59,919 nt of DNA, from NCBI GenBank assembly GCA_030528545.1, contig JAUMYR010000005.1, forward strand, positions 1 through 59,919, read 5' to 3'. Each line of letters begins with the position of its first letter. Positions within the stretch are counted from its first letter, which is position 1. The translations under genes and the position numbers were made by a program. The notes under the pieces are model-generated. The model had not been told where the DNA came from, searched no databases, and saw only the letters and a list, made by a program, of their open reading frames with translations. Shown here piece by piece: positions 40,277 to 49,403 of this stretch. The DNA is from Propionibacteriaceae bacterium. GTDB taxonomy: Bacteria; Actinomycetota; Actinomycetes; Propionibacteriales; Propionibacteriaceae.

Positions 40277-42277
40277 TCAGCTCACGTGCAACACGATCGT
40301 GGAGCCTTCGGGGGCCGATTGCCCAGCGCCGGGGGTCGTGCCAGCCGCGATTCCCAGCCGGAATGGCCCACCGACCTCCTTCACATCGACTTTGAACCCG
40401 GAAGCCTGCAACTTGCTCTTCGCATCGGACACGCTCAGATAACGCACCGCCGGGACCTCGACCATGACCGGGCCTTTGGAGACGACCATCGTGATCTCGT
40501 CTCCCTTCTTACCCTCTCCAGAAGATGGGGTCTGCGAGATGACCTTGCCCTTAGCGACCGTCGCGTGATGCTCGCTGGTCTCGGCCACGGTGAACCCAGC
40601 GGCGGTGAGTTTCTCCTTGGCCTCTTTCGCGTCCTTCCCGGTGAAGTCATCGATCGGGATGGGCTGGGGTCCCTTGGAAACGACGAGGTCGACGGGCGTC
40701 GCCTTCTTGAGTTTGGATCCCTTGTCCTGAGAGGAACTGACCACCAGCCCGGAGCCCACCGTCTCCGACCACTCCTGCGAGACTTCACCCACCGCGAGGT
40801 TGGCCTTGTTGATCGCGGTTTTCGCGTCGTCCAGGGGCAAGCCGACCACGGGAGGCATCTCGTAACGCTCCGGGCCGAGAGAGATCCACGCGGTCACCGT
40901 GGAACCACGCACGATGCGTTCCCCCGAGGCCGGTTCGGTCCTGGTGACCGAACCGGCCGGGACGGTCTCGGAATATTCCTTGTCGAACACGGCCGTGAGG
41001 TTGCTGGCTTCGGCCGCCGCCTGCGCGTCGGCCTGGCTCACGCTCAGCATCGCGGCGGGCACCGTGGTGTAGCGGCCCGAGGCGAACCACCAGGATCCAA
41101 ACCCGGTCAGCGTCGCGCACAGCACGACGGCCAGCAGCAACACGATGCCGCGTCTCCTCTTATGGACCGGGTCCTGGGAGACATGCACCGGGAAGATCGG
41201 AGTCGCCGCGCTGCGGGCCGTGGGGCTGGACGAACTGCGCGGGGTGCGGGCGGTCGCCTCCTTGGGGCGCCACACCCGCTCGACCTGCGCCGGTGCGGGA
41301 CGCAGATTCTTCGGTGCCGGACTGGGAGTCACCGGGGCGATCGTCTCGGTCGGCACCACATCAGGGGTGGCCATCCCCGCGGCCAGATCGGGATCGCTGT
41401 GCAGCCCGGCGGCCAGCGCCCGGCGGGCGCACCGCAACCATTGCAAGAGCTCCCGGCCATCCCGGGGCCGCAAGTCCGGATCGCGGCGGGTGCAGGCCTG
41501 CACGAGAGCATCGACATAGTCCGGGATGTGCCAGTTCAGCCGCACTCCGGCATCGGAGAGGGCCTGCGATGGCGTCGGGATGTCGACGTTGACGTGGGCG
41601 TAGGCGATCTGGTAGTTCGTCTCCCCGGTATGCGGCTTGCGGCCGGTCAGCATCTCGTACAGCATGACACCGGTCGAGTAGACATCGCTGCGGGCGTCCG
41701 GCTTGGATTTGGTGACCAGCTCCGGAGGCAGATAGGAGGCGGTCCCGACCAGCACCCCGGTGGCCGTCATGGAAGGAGAGGCCATCACCCGGGCCAAACC
41801 GAAGTCGGCCACCTTGATCTCTCCCCGGTTCGAGATCAAGACGTTCTCGGGCTTGATGTCGCGGTGGACGAGGCCCGCCTCGTGGGCGGCCGCCAAGGCC
41901 GCGATGACGGGCTCAGCGATGTCTAAGACCCGTTCGGGGGGCATCGGGGATTCCTTCGCCACGGTGAATCGCAGGGTATGCCCCTCGACATATTCCATGA
42001 CGATGTAAGGGCGCCCGGCCTCATTGCCCTGATCGAACACGCCGACGACATTCGGGTGGCTGAGTTTCGCCGCCGCCCGGGCCTCACGGTCGAACTTCGC
42101 GACGAACTCGGGATCTTCCCCCAGGTCGGAACGCATGACCTTGATCGCGACGGTGCGTCCCAGCCGCTGGTCTCGGGCCCGGTAGACAGTCGCCATTCCG
42201 CCGCGGGCGAGCTTGGTCAAGATCTCATATCGACCATCCAACACATGCCCGACCAACGGATCGCTCACGCTAGTCAT
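40277..42277 (-). CDS. PASTA-domain serine/threonine kinase, PknL-like position
   Basis: A 666-residue membrane kinase. The N-terminal kinase domain shows LARGGMATVYRARD, VAIKVM (Lys), LVHRDIKPENVL (catalytic loop), KVADFGLA and SYLPPE. A ~100-residue Pro/Ala/Thr juxtamembrane linker leads to one membrane helix (RGIVLLLAVVLCATLTGFGSWWF), then about four PASTA repeats, each ending near IVLHVS, LVVSKGP or MVVSKGP. It should sense cell-wall fragments outside and phosphorylate targets inside. Its neighbours (prenyl synthase, metF) match the M. tuberculosis pknL locus, though mycobacterial PknL lacks PASTA units. ATG 42277 has GGAG 9 nt upstream. Confidence 0.92.
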   Translation of the reverse strand: MTSVSDPLVGHVLDGRYEILTKLARGGMATVYRARDQRLGRTVAIKVMRSDLGEDPEFVAKFDREARAAAKLSHPNVVGVFDQGNEAGRPYIVMEYVEGHTLRFTVAKESPMPPERVLDIAEPVIAALAAAHEAGLVHRDIKPENVLISNRGEIKVADFGLARVMASPSMTATGVLVGTASYLPPELVTKSKPDARSDVYSTGVMLYEMLTGRKPHTGETNYQIAYAHVNVDIPTPSQALSDAGVRLNWHIPDYVDALVQACTRRDPDLRPRDGRELLQWLRCARRALAAGLHSDPDLAAGMATPDVVPTETIAPVTPSPAPKNLRPAPAQVERVWRPKEATARTPRSSSSPTARSAATPIFPVHVSQDPVHKRRRGIVLLLAVVLCATLTGFGSWWFASGRYTTVPAAMLSVSQADAQAAAEASNLTAVFDKEYSETVPAGSVTRTEPASGERIVRGSTVTAWISLGPERYEMPPVVGLPLDDAKTAINKANLAVGEVSQEWSETVGSGLVVSSSQDKGSKLKKATPVDLVVSKGPQPIPIDDFTGKDAKEAKEKLTAAGFTVAETSEHHATVAKGKVISQTPSSGEGKKGDEITMVVSKGPVMVEVPAVRYLSVSDAKSKLQASGFKVDVKEVGGPFRLGIAAGTTPGAGQSAPEGSTIVLHVS

Positions 42278-42487
42278 GTCAATGTGCTCCAAACACGGTC
42301 GTCGGGGAAGGAGGCCGTGCCGGCCTGCAAAGAGTGTAGGGGCACGGCCAAAAATACGCTGGAAATGTCCCCGGCGAGTCGGTCACTAAATCCATCCGGT
42401 GTTCCCGATTCGCTTTGGTTGCCGGACACCGGGCGGTCACCCAGAACGAGTGCCGCTACCCCCCTGGAACCGGAGGCACCGGGAGGT

Positions 42488-42493
42488 TAGATT
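42488..42493 (+). promoter_or_regulatory. -10-like box before thiE-like gene 3
   Basis: TAGATT is 6 nt from ATG 42500. The GAGGGG in between is too close to act as a normal ribosome site, so this may also be leaderless. Confidence 0.35.
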
Positions 42494-42499
42494 GAGGGG

Positions 42500-43174
42500 A
42501 TGACGGTACTGCTCAGCCTCGCCTCACGCCTACGCCTGGCGAAGCTCCACCTGATCGTGGATGCCCGGCGTGCCGAAGGAGATCTCGCCGAGTTCGCCCG
42601 CCAGATGATCCGGGTGGGAGTGGATGTGCTTCAGCTGAGGGACGCCAGCCTGACGCCGGGGCAGCGGGTGTCGGCGCTGCGCGCACTGCGGCAGGCCGCC
42701 CAGGGAACGCGCGCGCTGGTCCTCTCTGACGACGTCGATGCTGCCTCACAGGCCGGAATCGACGGGGTCCACGTGCGGCGGGGGCAGGACACGGTCGAGG
42801 TCAAGGCGAGACTCCACCCCTGGGCGCTGGCGGGCCGTTCGGCGCACGACGCCGCTGAGCTGGCCGCGGCGATGACCGATCCCGGCACCGACTACCTCCT
42901 CGTGGGGAAGACGGTCTGGGACTCGGCGGCGCGGGAACTGCCGCCTTTCGCGCTGCCGGTGCGCAACAAACCCTGGTTCGCGGTCGGGGGGATCACCGCC
43001 GACAACATCGACGAGGCGGTGAGGCGCGGGACCCGCCGGGTATGCGTGTCCCGGGCGATCACCTGGGCCAGCGAGCCGGTCGAGGCCGCGGCGGAACTGG
43101 CCGGGGTACTCCGGCGGGCCTGGGCCAGGGACCCGGCCGGGGACGCCTATTCCATGGCCGCCTATTCCGACTGA
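42500..43174 (+). CDS. Divergent ThiE/TenI-like protein (paralogue 3)
   Basis: A 224-residue TIM-barrel protein of the ThiE superfamily: VDVLQLRDASLTPGQR, ALVLSDDVDAASQAGIDGVHV and FAVGGITADNIDEAVRRG are kept. The usual GPxxxTxTK loop is replaced by LVGKTVWDSAARE, the Lys of QLREK is missing and LIND reads LSDD. It may lack thiamine-phosphate synthase activity or use a related substrate. In Streptomyces a thiE-thiO-thiS-thiG group occupies the comparable place (recalled); here thiO, thiS and thiG are absent. It converges with the prenyl synthase with only 4 nt between stops. No riboswitch precedes it. Confidence 0.75.
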   Translation: MTVLLSLASRLRLAKLHLIVDARRAEGDLAEFARQMIRVGVDVLQLRDASLTPGQRVSALRALRQAAQGTRALVLSDDVDAASQAGIDGVHVRRGQDTVEVKARLHPWALAGRSAHDAAELAAAMTDPGTDYLLVGKTVWDSAARELPPFALPVRNKPWFAVGGITADNIDEAVRRGTRRVCVSRAITWASEPVEAAAELAGVLRRAWARDPAGDAYSMAAYSD

Positions 43175-43178
43175 CGGG

Positions 43179-44270
43179 TCAGCGCTCGCGTCGCACGCTC
43201 AGCTCGGCGAGGCGAGTCAGAGCGCTCCTGCCCTCGAGGCAGATGCGGGCGCCCTCGAGCGCGGCCATCGCCTCCTCGAACTCCTCGGAGATCCGGGCCT
43301 CAGCCATGCCACGTGCCCCGCTCCTGGTGATGATGTCGCAGGATTCCGCGATGTCGTCCTCACTGAGGCCCTCGTCTCCCAGCATGGACTCCAGCCTGTG
43401 GGCCTGCGCGGGTGCGGCGTGGGCCAGGGCCAGCGCCACGAGGACCGTTCGTTTGCCTTCCCTCAAGTCGTCGCCAGCGGGCTTTCCGGTGATCTTGGGG
43501 TCGCCAAAGACGCCCAGCAGGTCGTCCCGCAACTGGAACGCCCGGCCCAGGGGGGAACCGAAGCTGGCCAGCGCCGCATCGAGACGGGCGTCCGCTCCGC
43601 CCAGAGCGCCGCCAATCTGGCACGGACGGCGCACCGAGTAACGAGCCGTCTTATATTCGGTGACCTGGACGGCTCCGTCCAGCTGTTCCTGTGCCGATCG
43701 CGGCGGCAGCGCCTGGAGAGACACGTCGAGGAACTGGCCAAGGGTCACCTCCGTCCGCATCGCTTGAAGATGGGCCACGGCGCGGGCATGGGCGTCCGGG
43801 CTGAGCCCGGCGGTATCGAACATCTCGACGCTGAGGCTCAGCAGCAGATCGCCCAACAGAATCGCTCCCGCCCGACCGAACGCAGCCGCCGAACCGGAGC
43901 CTCCGCGGCTGCGATGCAAAGACTCGTACTGCACATGCGCTGCCGGAATCCCACGCCGGGTATCGGAGGAGTCCATGACGTCGTCGTGCATGAGCGCGGA
44001 GACATGCAGCAAGTCGAGGCTCGCCGCGGCCCGTAACACCTCCGGACCCGGTTCCTGACCGGTGACCGCGATATAGGACCAGTAACAGAAAGCGGGCCGG
44101 ATTCTCTTCCCGCCCGAGGTGAACTCCTCAGCCCGCCGGAACAGCCCGGGCACACCGCCGCCCAGGCCACCATAGAGTTCGCTTTGACGGCCCAAGAACT
44201 GCGAGATCTCCGCGGCGACAGCGGCGCGAAACTGCGCTCCCAGCGGGTCCGACGATGAGAAAACCTGCAT
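43179..44270 (-). CDS. Polyprenyl (geranylgeranyl-type) diphosphate synthase
   Basis: A 363-residue all-helical prenyltransferase that elongates allylic diphosphates with isopentenyl diphosphate. First Asp-rich motif is MHDDVMDSSD, second RDDLLGVFGD. GGKRIRPAFCYW binds the diphosphate. Resembles actinobacterial IdsA enzymes; chain length cannot be read safely. ATG 44270 is divergent from metF across a 25-nt gap. Confidence 0.9.
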   Translation of the reverse strand: MQVFSSSDPLGAQFRAAVAAEISQFLGRQSELYGGLGGGVPGLFRRAEEFTSGGKRIRPAFCYWSYIAVTGQEPGPEVLRAAASLDLLHVSALMHDDVMDSSDTRRGIPAAHVQYESLHRSRGGSGSAAAFGRAGAILLGDLLLSLSVEMFDTAGLSPDAHARAVAHLQAMRTEVTLGQFLDVSLQALPPRSAQEQLDGAVQVTEYKTARYSVRRPCQIGGALGGADARLDAALASFGSPLGRAFQLRDDLLGVFGDPKITGKPAGDDLREGKRTVLVALALAHAAPAQAHRLESMLGDEGLSEDDIAESCDIITRSGARGMAEARISEEFEEAMAALEGARICLEGRSALTRLAELSVRRER

Positions 44271-44282
44271 GGCCCCAGCCTA

Positions 44283-44288
44283 TAGAGT
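44283..44288 (+). promoter_or_regulatory. Leaderless-type -10 for metF
   Basis: TAGAGT lies 7 nt before GTG 44296. The overlapping CTATAG (44280-44285) is self-complementary and could also serve the divergent prenyl synthase. Confidence 0.45.
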
Positions 44289-44295
44289 GTCGGGC

Positions 44296-45213
44296 GTGCC
44301 TTCGATTCCTGACCTGCTGACCAACTCCAGCAGACCGCTATTCTCCTTCGAGTTCTTTCCCCCAGCCACAGCCGAGGCCGAGGAACGGCTATGGGCCTCC
44401 ATCGCTCACCTGGAGGGGCTACACCCCGATTTCGTGTCCGTGACCTATGGCGCCAACGGTTCCAGCCGGGACCGGACGATCAACATCACGCGGCGCATCG
44501 TCGCCGAGACCGGGCTTCGGACCATGGCCCATCTCACCTGTGTCGCCCAGAGCCGCGCCGAGCTGACCGCGACCATCGAGTCCTACGCACAGGTCGGAGT
44601 CCGCCACATCCTGGCGATCCGGGGCGACATGCCTGGTGGCCCCACCGTGGCCTGGGAACCACACCCGGAGGGGCTCCGCAACGCCACCGAACTGGTCCGG
44701 CTGATCAAAGAGGTCGACCCAACCATGAACGTGGGTGTCGCGGCCTTCCCCGACATCCACCCACAGGCCAGGGACGCCGCACTCGACACCCAGATCCTCA
44801 TCGACAAGGCTGAGGCTGGCGCGAGTTTCGCGATCACCCAGATGTTCTTCGACGCCGAGCGCTATGTCGCACTGGTGGAGCGGGCACGGCGGCGGGGCTG
44901 CGACCTGCCGATCATCCCGGGCATCCAGCCGGTGACCGCTCTCGGCCAGATCGAGAGATTCGCCGAGCTGTCCGGCGCCGACCTCCCGGCTGCCCTGGTC
45001 GCGAAGCTGAGGGCCGCCCAGAGCCCCGGCGAGCTCAGGTCCATCGGCTCATCCGAGGCGGCCAGCCTGTGCGTCCAGCTGCTGGACGCGGGGGCTCCCG
45101 GCCTGCACTTCTTCACCCTGAACCGTTCGGTCGCCACGCGCGAGATCTTCGCGATGCTGCTGGAACGCGACGGCGGAGTCAGCGGGATCAGCGCAGCGGG
45201 CGGCTCCACCTAG
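44296..45213 (+). CDS. metF: Methylenetetrahydrofolate reductase
   Basis: A 305-residue FAD enzyme making 5-methyltetrahydrofolate. FSFEFFPPATAEAEERLW, VSVTYGANGSSRDRTI, AHLTCVAQSR, HILAIRGDMP and FAITQMFFDAERY are the family core. GTG 44296 is preferred to an ATG at 44269, which overlaps the divergent prenyl synthase start. Its last 26 nt overlap the end of the convergent helD gene. Confidence 0.92.
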   Translation: MPSIPDLLTNSSRPLFSFEFFPPATAEAEERLWASIAHLEGLHPDFVSVTYGANGSSRDRTINITRRIVAETGLRTMAHLTCVAQSRAELTATIESYAQVGVRHILAIRGDMPGGPTVAWEPHPEGLRNATELVRLIKEVDPTMNVGVAAFPDIHPQARDAALDTQILIDKAEAGASFAITQMFFDAERYVALVERARRRGCDLPIIPGIQPVTALGQIERFAELSGADLPAALVAKLRAAQSPGELRSIGSSEAASLCVQLLDAGAPGLHFFTLNRSVATREIFAMLLERDGGVSGISAAGGST

Positions 45214-47404
45214 GCTCCTCGCCCCGGTCAATGTCCAGCGTGACCAAGCGTTGGGTCGCCCGGGTGAGGGCAACATAGAGCACGCGTTCGCGGCCGGGAG
45301 CCTCGGCGACGATGTCGTCGGGACTGACCACGATCACACCGTCGTACTCCAGGCCCTTGGACTGTAGCGCGGTCACCACGACTAGGCGCTGCTCCAGGGA
45401 GAAGAGGGCCTCGTCAGCCAGCGCGAGCCGCTCCACGGTCTTGACCAGAGACGGCGGGCAGATCACACCGACGGTTCCCTCGACCTGGGTGGCGATCTGC
45501 AACACCTGCGCCCTCAGGTCGGCGTCGAGGCGTTCGGGAGCGGTGCGGGCCCGCACCGGGTCGATTCCGGTCGAGCGCACGGCATCGGGCAGATCGGCGC
45601 TCGGATAGATCTCCCGGATCACCTTCGCGGCGAGGTCGAAGACCTCCTTGGGGGAGCGATAGTTCGTGCTCAGCTTGAACCGGCGCAGCTGCGCCGAGCC
45701 GATGACCTCGCGCAGGGCCCGGCGTGACTCGGCCTGATCCGGGTAGGAACTCTGGGCCGGATCGCCGACGATGGTCCACGAGGCATGCGGCCCACGGCGG
45801 CGCAGCATCCGCCACTGCATCGGTGTGATGTCCTGGGCCTCATCGACCAGCAGGTGGGAATAGGTGGCGTGGGGTTCCGCGTCGGGATCCTCCTCGCGCT
45901 GGCGGCTCAGCAGGTCGGCCGTGGTCACCAGTTCGGCGATGTCACCGCTGTCGATGAAGATGGGGTCGGCGTCCTCCCTCTTGGGGACCGGACCGAGCAT
46001 CGCCAGCAGCTCATCGAGCAGCGCGGCGTCCGCTACCGACCAGCCTCCGGTCAGGTGATGGTCGTCCTCGTAATCGACCTCGCGGGTCTTGAGCCAGTCA
46101 TAGGAGCCGGAGAGGGCCCGGCATTCCTCAGCGCTGAAACCGGAGGCCAAGCGCGTGACCAGGCCGGGATCGGCGAGGCGGGACAGCACCCGCACCGGCG
46201 TGAGTTGCGGCCACCAAAGATCCATGAAGTCGCGCAGGTTCGCCTGATCCGCGATGAGATCGGGGACGGCCGCGGCATCGACATCGACATCGGCGGGAAG
46301 CTTGCCCATCAGAGCCGCGATCACGGCCCTCTCGGCGGAATCGCGTCCGGGATTGAACTTGTGGTGAGCGAGAACCTCGTCCCTGATCCGGGTCAGCTCG
46401 TGTTCGTGCAGGGTCAGGGCCTCGCCCTTGATCGTGACCCGTACCCGGCGAATCGACTCGGGATCGCCCACCGGCTCTCGGATGAGTGCCTTGAGCAAGG
46501 CGAGCATCCGCAGGCTGCCCTTTACGGTCGCGGCGAGCGCACCGTCGACGCGCTCGGGACGGATGCCGATGGCGTCGCTGGCGACCGCGCCGATGGCCTT
46601 CAGCGTGACGGAGTCCTCCCCGAGGCTGGGCAGCACCCGCTCGATGTAGTTCATGAAGACATTGGAGGGCCCGACCACGAGTACCCCACCGGCTTCCAGC
46701 CTCCGCCGGTTGGTGTAGAGCAGGTAGGCCGCACGATGCAGGGCGACCACGGTCTTACCGGTGCCTGGACCTCCGCTGATCATCGTCACGCCCTGATAGG
46801 GGGCGCGGATCGCCTCGTCCTGTTCCGCCTGGATGGTGGCGACGATGTCGCGCATGGTGCGCCCGCGGGCGCGCTTGAGGGAGGCCATGAGAGCTCCCTC
46901 TCCGACGACGACCAGCCCGGAGTCGGACTCGGAATCAAGCAGGTCGTCCTCGATGGCGGTGACGATGTCGTCGCGGCAGCGCAGCACCCTACGCCGGATG
47001 ACACCCATCGGCTGGGACGAGGTCGCCCGGTAGAAGGGTTCGGCGGCGGGGGCCCGCCAGTCGATGACGAGCGGGTTGTAATCATCGTCGCGGACGCCGA
47101 TGCGCCCGATGTAGCGAGTCTCGGGTGTGCTCAGATCCAGGCGCCCGAAGACCAGTCCCTCGTGCTCGGCGTCCAGCACAGCCAGCCGCTTCGCCGCCTG
47201 GAAGGCGAAGGCGTCGCGCTCGAACAGCGCGGTGCCGTCCTCCTCCCGGAGGAAATTGGTGCGATCGGACAGGAACAGCTCACGGCCGGAAGAGGCCAGG
47301 TTCTTTGCCGACGCGGTCGCCAAAGCGAGATGGTGATATACCTTGTCAACATGTGCCTGCTCGATGGCAAGCTCGCGCTTCAGGGTTTCAGGTGATGTGC
47401 TCAA
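45188..47404 (-). CDS. helD: HelD-like RNA polymerase-associated helicase
   Basis: A 738-residue UvrD/Rep-like ATPase of the actinobacterial HelD class. An N-terminal coiled helix pair (ELAIEQAHVDKVYHHLALAT) comes first, the arm that enters the RNA polymerase channel in known HelD proteins. Walker A is SGGPGTGKTVVALHRAAYLL, Walker B LLVDEAQDITPMQWRML, then GDPAQSSYP and VVTALQSKGLEYDGVIVVSP; YVALTRATQRL is the last motif. Known members release RNA polymerase from DNA, and some give rifampicin tolerance. The start is TTG 47404 with GAGGA 8 nt upstream. Confidence 0.88.
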   Translation of the reverse strand: MSTSPETLKRELAIEQAHVDKVYHHLALATASAKNLASSGRELFLSDRTNFLREEDGTALFERDAFAFQAAKRLAVLDAEHEGLVFGRLDLSTPETRYIGRIGVRDDDYNPLVIDWRAPAAEPFYRATSSQPMGVIRRRVLRCRDDIVTAIEDDLLDSESDSGLVVVGEGALMASLKRARGRTMRDIVATIQAEQDEAIRAPYQGVTMISGGPGTGKTVVALHRAAYLLYTNRRRLEAGGVLVVGPSNVFMNYIERVLPSLGEDSVTLKAIGAVASDAIGIRPERVDGALAATVKGSLRMLALLKALIREPVGDPESIRRVRVTIKGEALTLHEHELTRIRDEVLAHHKFNPGRDSAERAVIAALMGKLPADVDVDAAAVPDLIADQANLRDFMDLWWPQLTPVRVLSRLADPGLVTRLASGFSAEECRALSGSYDWLKTREVDYEDDHHLTGGWSVADAALLDELLAMLGPVPKREDADPIFIDSGDIAELVTTADLLSRQREEDPDAEPHATYSHLLVDEAQDITPMQWRMLRRRGPHASWTIVGDPAQSSYPDQAESRRALREVIGSAQLRRFKLSTNYRSPKEVFDLAAKVIREIYPSADLPDAVRSTGIDPVRARTAPERLDADLRAQVLQIATQVEGTVGVICPPSLVKTVERLALADEALFSLEQRLVVVTALQSKGLEYDGVIVVSPDDIVAEAPGRERVLYVALTRATQRLVTLDIDRGEEPRWSRPLR

Positions 47405-47454
47405 GCGGGGGTATCCTCAACTAGACCGACGAAACAGTCTACACGTTCCCCGAC

Positions 47455-48534
47455 TCAGGGCCGGTATTCCTTATTCGTCGGGCGAACGTCGGCTCCGGTG
47501 AGGCGGAAATGGTAGTCGTAGACGGCGAGGGCCGCGTTGGCCAGTTCCGCCCAGGGCTCGTTGCCCGCGCTCCAGGTCAGCGGGCGCGCCCACCAGGTCG
47601 CCCAGTCGTCGGGGGCGTATCCCCACGCGGGGTCGGGCCGGGAGCGACGGAAGTCGTGACGCAGGCCCGGCCAGTCGACGATCAGGCCCTCGGGGGTGTG
47701 GGTTACCACCTCTGAGGCCCCGGTCGCCGAGCCCGGGTGGGTCACCGCCGGAGCCAGCGCCGGGCGCGGAGTCCTGCCAAACCACGACCGGCGTAGCGGG
47801 ACCTCTCCCAGGTCCAGATCGGCCCCCGCGGCCTCCGCCAAGAAACCGACCTTGCGGGTGGTCAGGCGTTCCGCCAGCAGGTCCAGCAAACCGGCGGCCC
47901 CGACGGCCGTCCCCTGGCGCGCGAGCTGCCAGCGTCCGAAGGTGCGCTCGACCACCAGACGGGTGGCGAGCAAGGCGGGAGCACGGACGCTGTCGGTCCC
48001 GCTGCGGGGCCCCAGGGAGGAGATGATGGCACCCAGGTGGGGTTCGCGCACCCTCTCGGCAAGGTCGGCGAGGGTGTGTCCGCGCAGCAGCCGGGAGGCC
48101 AGGCCTTTGGGCCAGCGCGATGGAACCGGTTCCTCGACCCCGGTGTGACGCAGGAGGAGCCACACCTCGTCGAGATCGTCGATGAGGTCCCGCCAGCGCG
48201 CCGCGGCCCCCGGCCCGAAGACATCGGAGATGGCCCTGAACTGGGCACCCCGCTCGGCCGGGAGCGTGAAGGACAGGCCATCGGGGAAACGATGGGTCGC
48301 CGGTGGGGCCTCCTCAAGGGACAGCCCGTGGCGGCTTAGTTCGGCCTCCAGCCCTCTTCCGGATTTGCGGAAGGTGTCCCTCCAGGTCGCCGGTAGTGCC
48401 ACCACCGGAGGCAGGTCGGTGCGCCAGTGCCCGCCGATGCTGCCCGGCTCCCCGGCGAGGGAGACCTGGTGGCCGAGCTTGGCTAGCCGGGCGGCCGCGG
48501 CGGCCGCGCGGAGCGTGCCGCCGCCGACGATCAC
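47455..48534 (-). CDS. FAD/NAD(P)-binding oxidoreductase-like protein
   Basis: A 359-residue protein with an N-terminal dinucleotide fold ([30 protein letters not shown]) in the GxGxxG style of amine oxidases and phytoene desaturases, although the loop is GGGTLRAA, without the usual third Gly. The rest is Arg-rich, with Trp-rich C-terminal segments ([27 protein letters not shown]), which resemble the closing FAD segment. It lacks signal or membrane parts. GTG 48534 overlaps the map stop by 4 nt. Substrate unknown. Confidence 0.7.
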   Translation of the reverse strand: MIVGGGTLRAAAAAARLAKLGHQVSLAGEPGSIGGHWRTDLPPVVALPATWRDTFRKSGRGLEAELSRHGLSLEEAPPATHRFPDGLSFTLPAERGAQFRAISDVFGPGAAARWRDLIDDLDEVWLLLRHTGVEEPVPSRWPKGLASRLLRGHTLADLAERVREPHLGAIISSLGPRSGTDSVRAPALLATRLVVERTFGRWQLARQGTAVGAAGLLDLLAERLTTRKVGFLAEAAGADLDLGEVPLRRSWFGRTPRPALAPAVTHPGSATGASEVVTHTPEGLIVDWPGLRHDFRRSRPDPAWGYAPDDWATWWARPLTWSAGNEPWAELANAALAVYDYHFRLTGADVRPTNKEYRP

Positions 48535-49379
48535 GGCAGGGTCAGGATCTCAGCGCCGGTCTCGGTCACGACTAGGGTGTGCTCCCACTGGGCGCACCAG
48601 GAACCGTCGAGGGTCACGACGGTCCACCCGTCGTCCCAGACCTCGGAGCGATAGTCCCCGATGGTGAGCATCGGTTCGATGGTGAAGGTCATGCCTGGAA
48701 CCATTTCGGTATCGAGACGCGGCTCGTCGTAGTGCAGCACCACCAGCCCGGAATGGAAGACGGTGTGTACTCCATGGCCGGTGTAGTCCCGCACCACTCC
48801 ATAACCGAAGCGTTTGGCATAGGACTCGATGACCCGTCCGATCACCGACAGCGGGCGTCCCGGCGCGACCGCCTTGATCGCCCGGTTGAGGGCTTCCTTG
48901 GTGCGCTCACTGAGCAGCAGGGCCTCATCGGAGACCTCGCCGCAGTAGAAGGTGCCGCAGTTGTCGCCGTGCACCCCGCCGATGAATGCCGTGACATCGA
49001 TCTTGACCAGGTCGCCGTCTTCCAGGGGGCGGGCGTCAGGGATGCCATGGCAGATGACCTCGTTGACCGAGGTGCAGATGGATTTGGGGAATCCCCTGTA
49101 GCCCAGCGCAGACGGGTAGGCCCCATGGTCGAGCATGTACTCGTGAGCGATGGCATCCAGCTGGTCCGTGGTCACCCCGGGTGCGATCGCCTTGGCGGCC
49201 TCGTGCATCGCACGGCTCGCGATGCGCCCGGCGAGTCTCATCTTCTCGATGATCTCGGGAGCCTGGACATCCGACCCGCGGTAAGGCTTCGGCGCCTGCT
49301 TGCCGACGTATTCTGGACGCTGGATCGAGGCGGGGACGGCGCGGATGGGGCTGATGGGGAAAGGCTGGATGCGACTCAC
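48531..49379 (-). CDS. map: Methionine aminopeptidase, type I
   Basis: A 282-residue enzyme removing the initiator Met. Metal ligands are visible in [19 protein letters not shown] (two Asp), GHGVHTVFH (His), TIEPML (Glu) and QWEHTL (Glu). The ~40-residue N-terminal extension with a PxxP-rich stretch ([15 protein letters not shown]) matches the actinobacterial MapB type. GTG 49379 has TAGACT 7 nt upstream and no ribosome site. The FAD protein is coupled downstream. Confidence 0.94.
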   Translation of the reverse strand: MSRIQPFPISPIRAVPASIQRPEYVGKQAPKPYRGSDVQAPEIIEKMRLAGRIASRAMHEAAKAIAPGVTTDQLDAIAHEYMLDHGAYPSALGYRGFPKSICTSVNEVICHGIPDARPLEDGDLVKIDVTAFIGGVHGDNCGTFYCGEVSDEALLLSERTKEALNRAIKAVAPGRPLSVIGRVIESYAKRFGYGVVRDYTGHGVHTVFHSGLVVLHYDEPRLDTEMVPGMTFTIEPMLTIGDYRSEVWDDGWTVVTLDGSWCAQWEHTLVVTETGAEILTLP

Positions 49380-49386
49380 CGGGCTG

Positions 49387-49392
49387 AGTCTA
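49387..49392 (-). promoter_or_regulatory. Leaderless-type -10 for map
   Basis: On the minus strand TAGACT lies 7 nt before GTG 49379. Confidence 0.5.
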
Positions 49393-49403
49393 GCTAACCG
49401 TCC

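Noticed and set aside
40286..41926. Open frame of 546 codons on the plus strand inside the PASTA kinase
   Set aside because: Opposite strand of a complete kinase with PASTA repeats; composition typical of a shadow frame.
45785..47395. Open frame of 536 codons on the plus strand inside helD
   Set aside because: Antisense to a full set of helicase motifs; its translation is Gly/Asp/His-rich without domain features.
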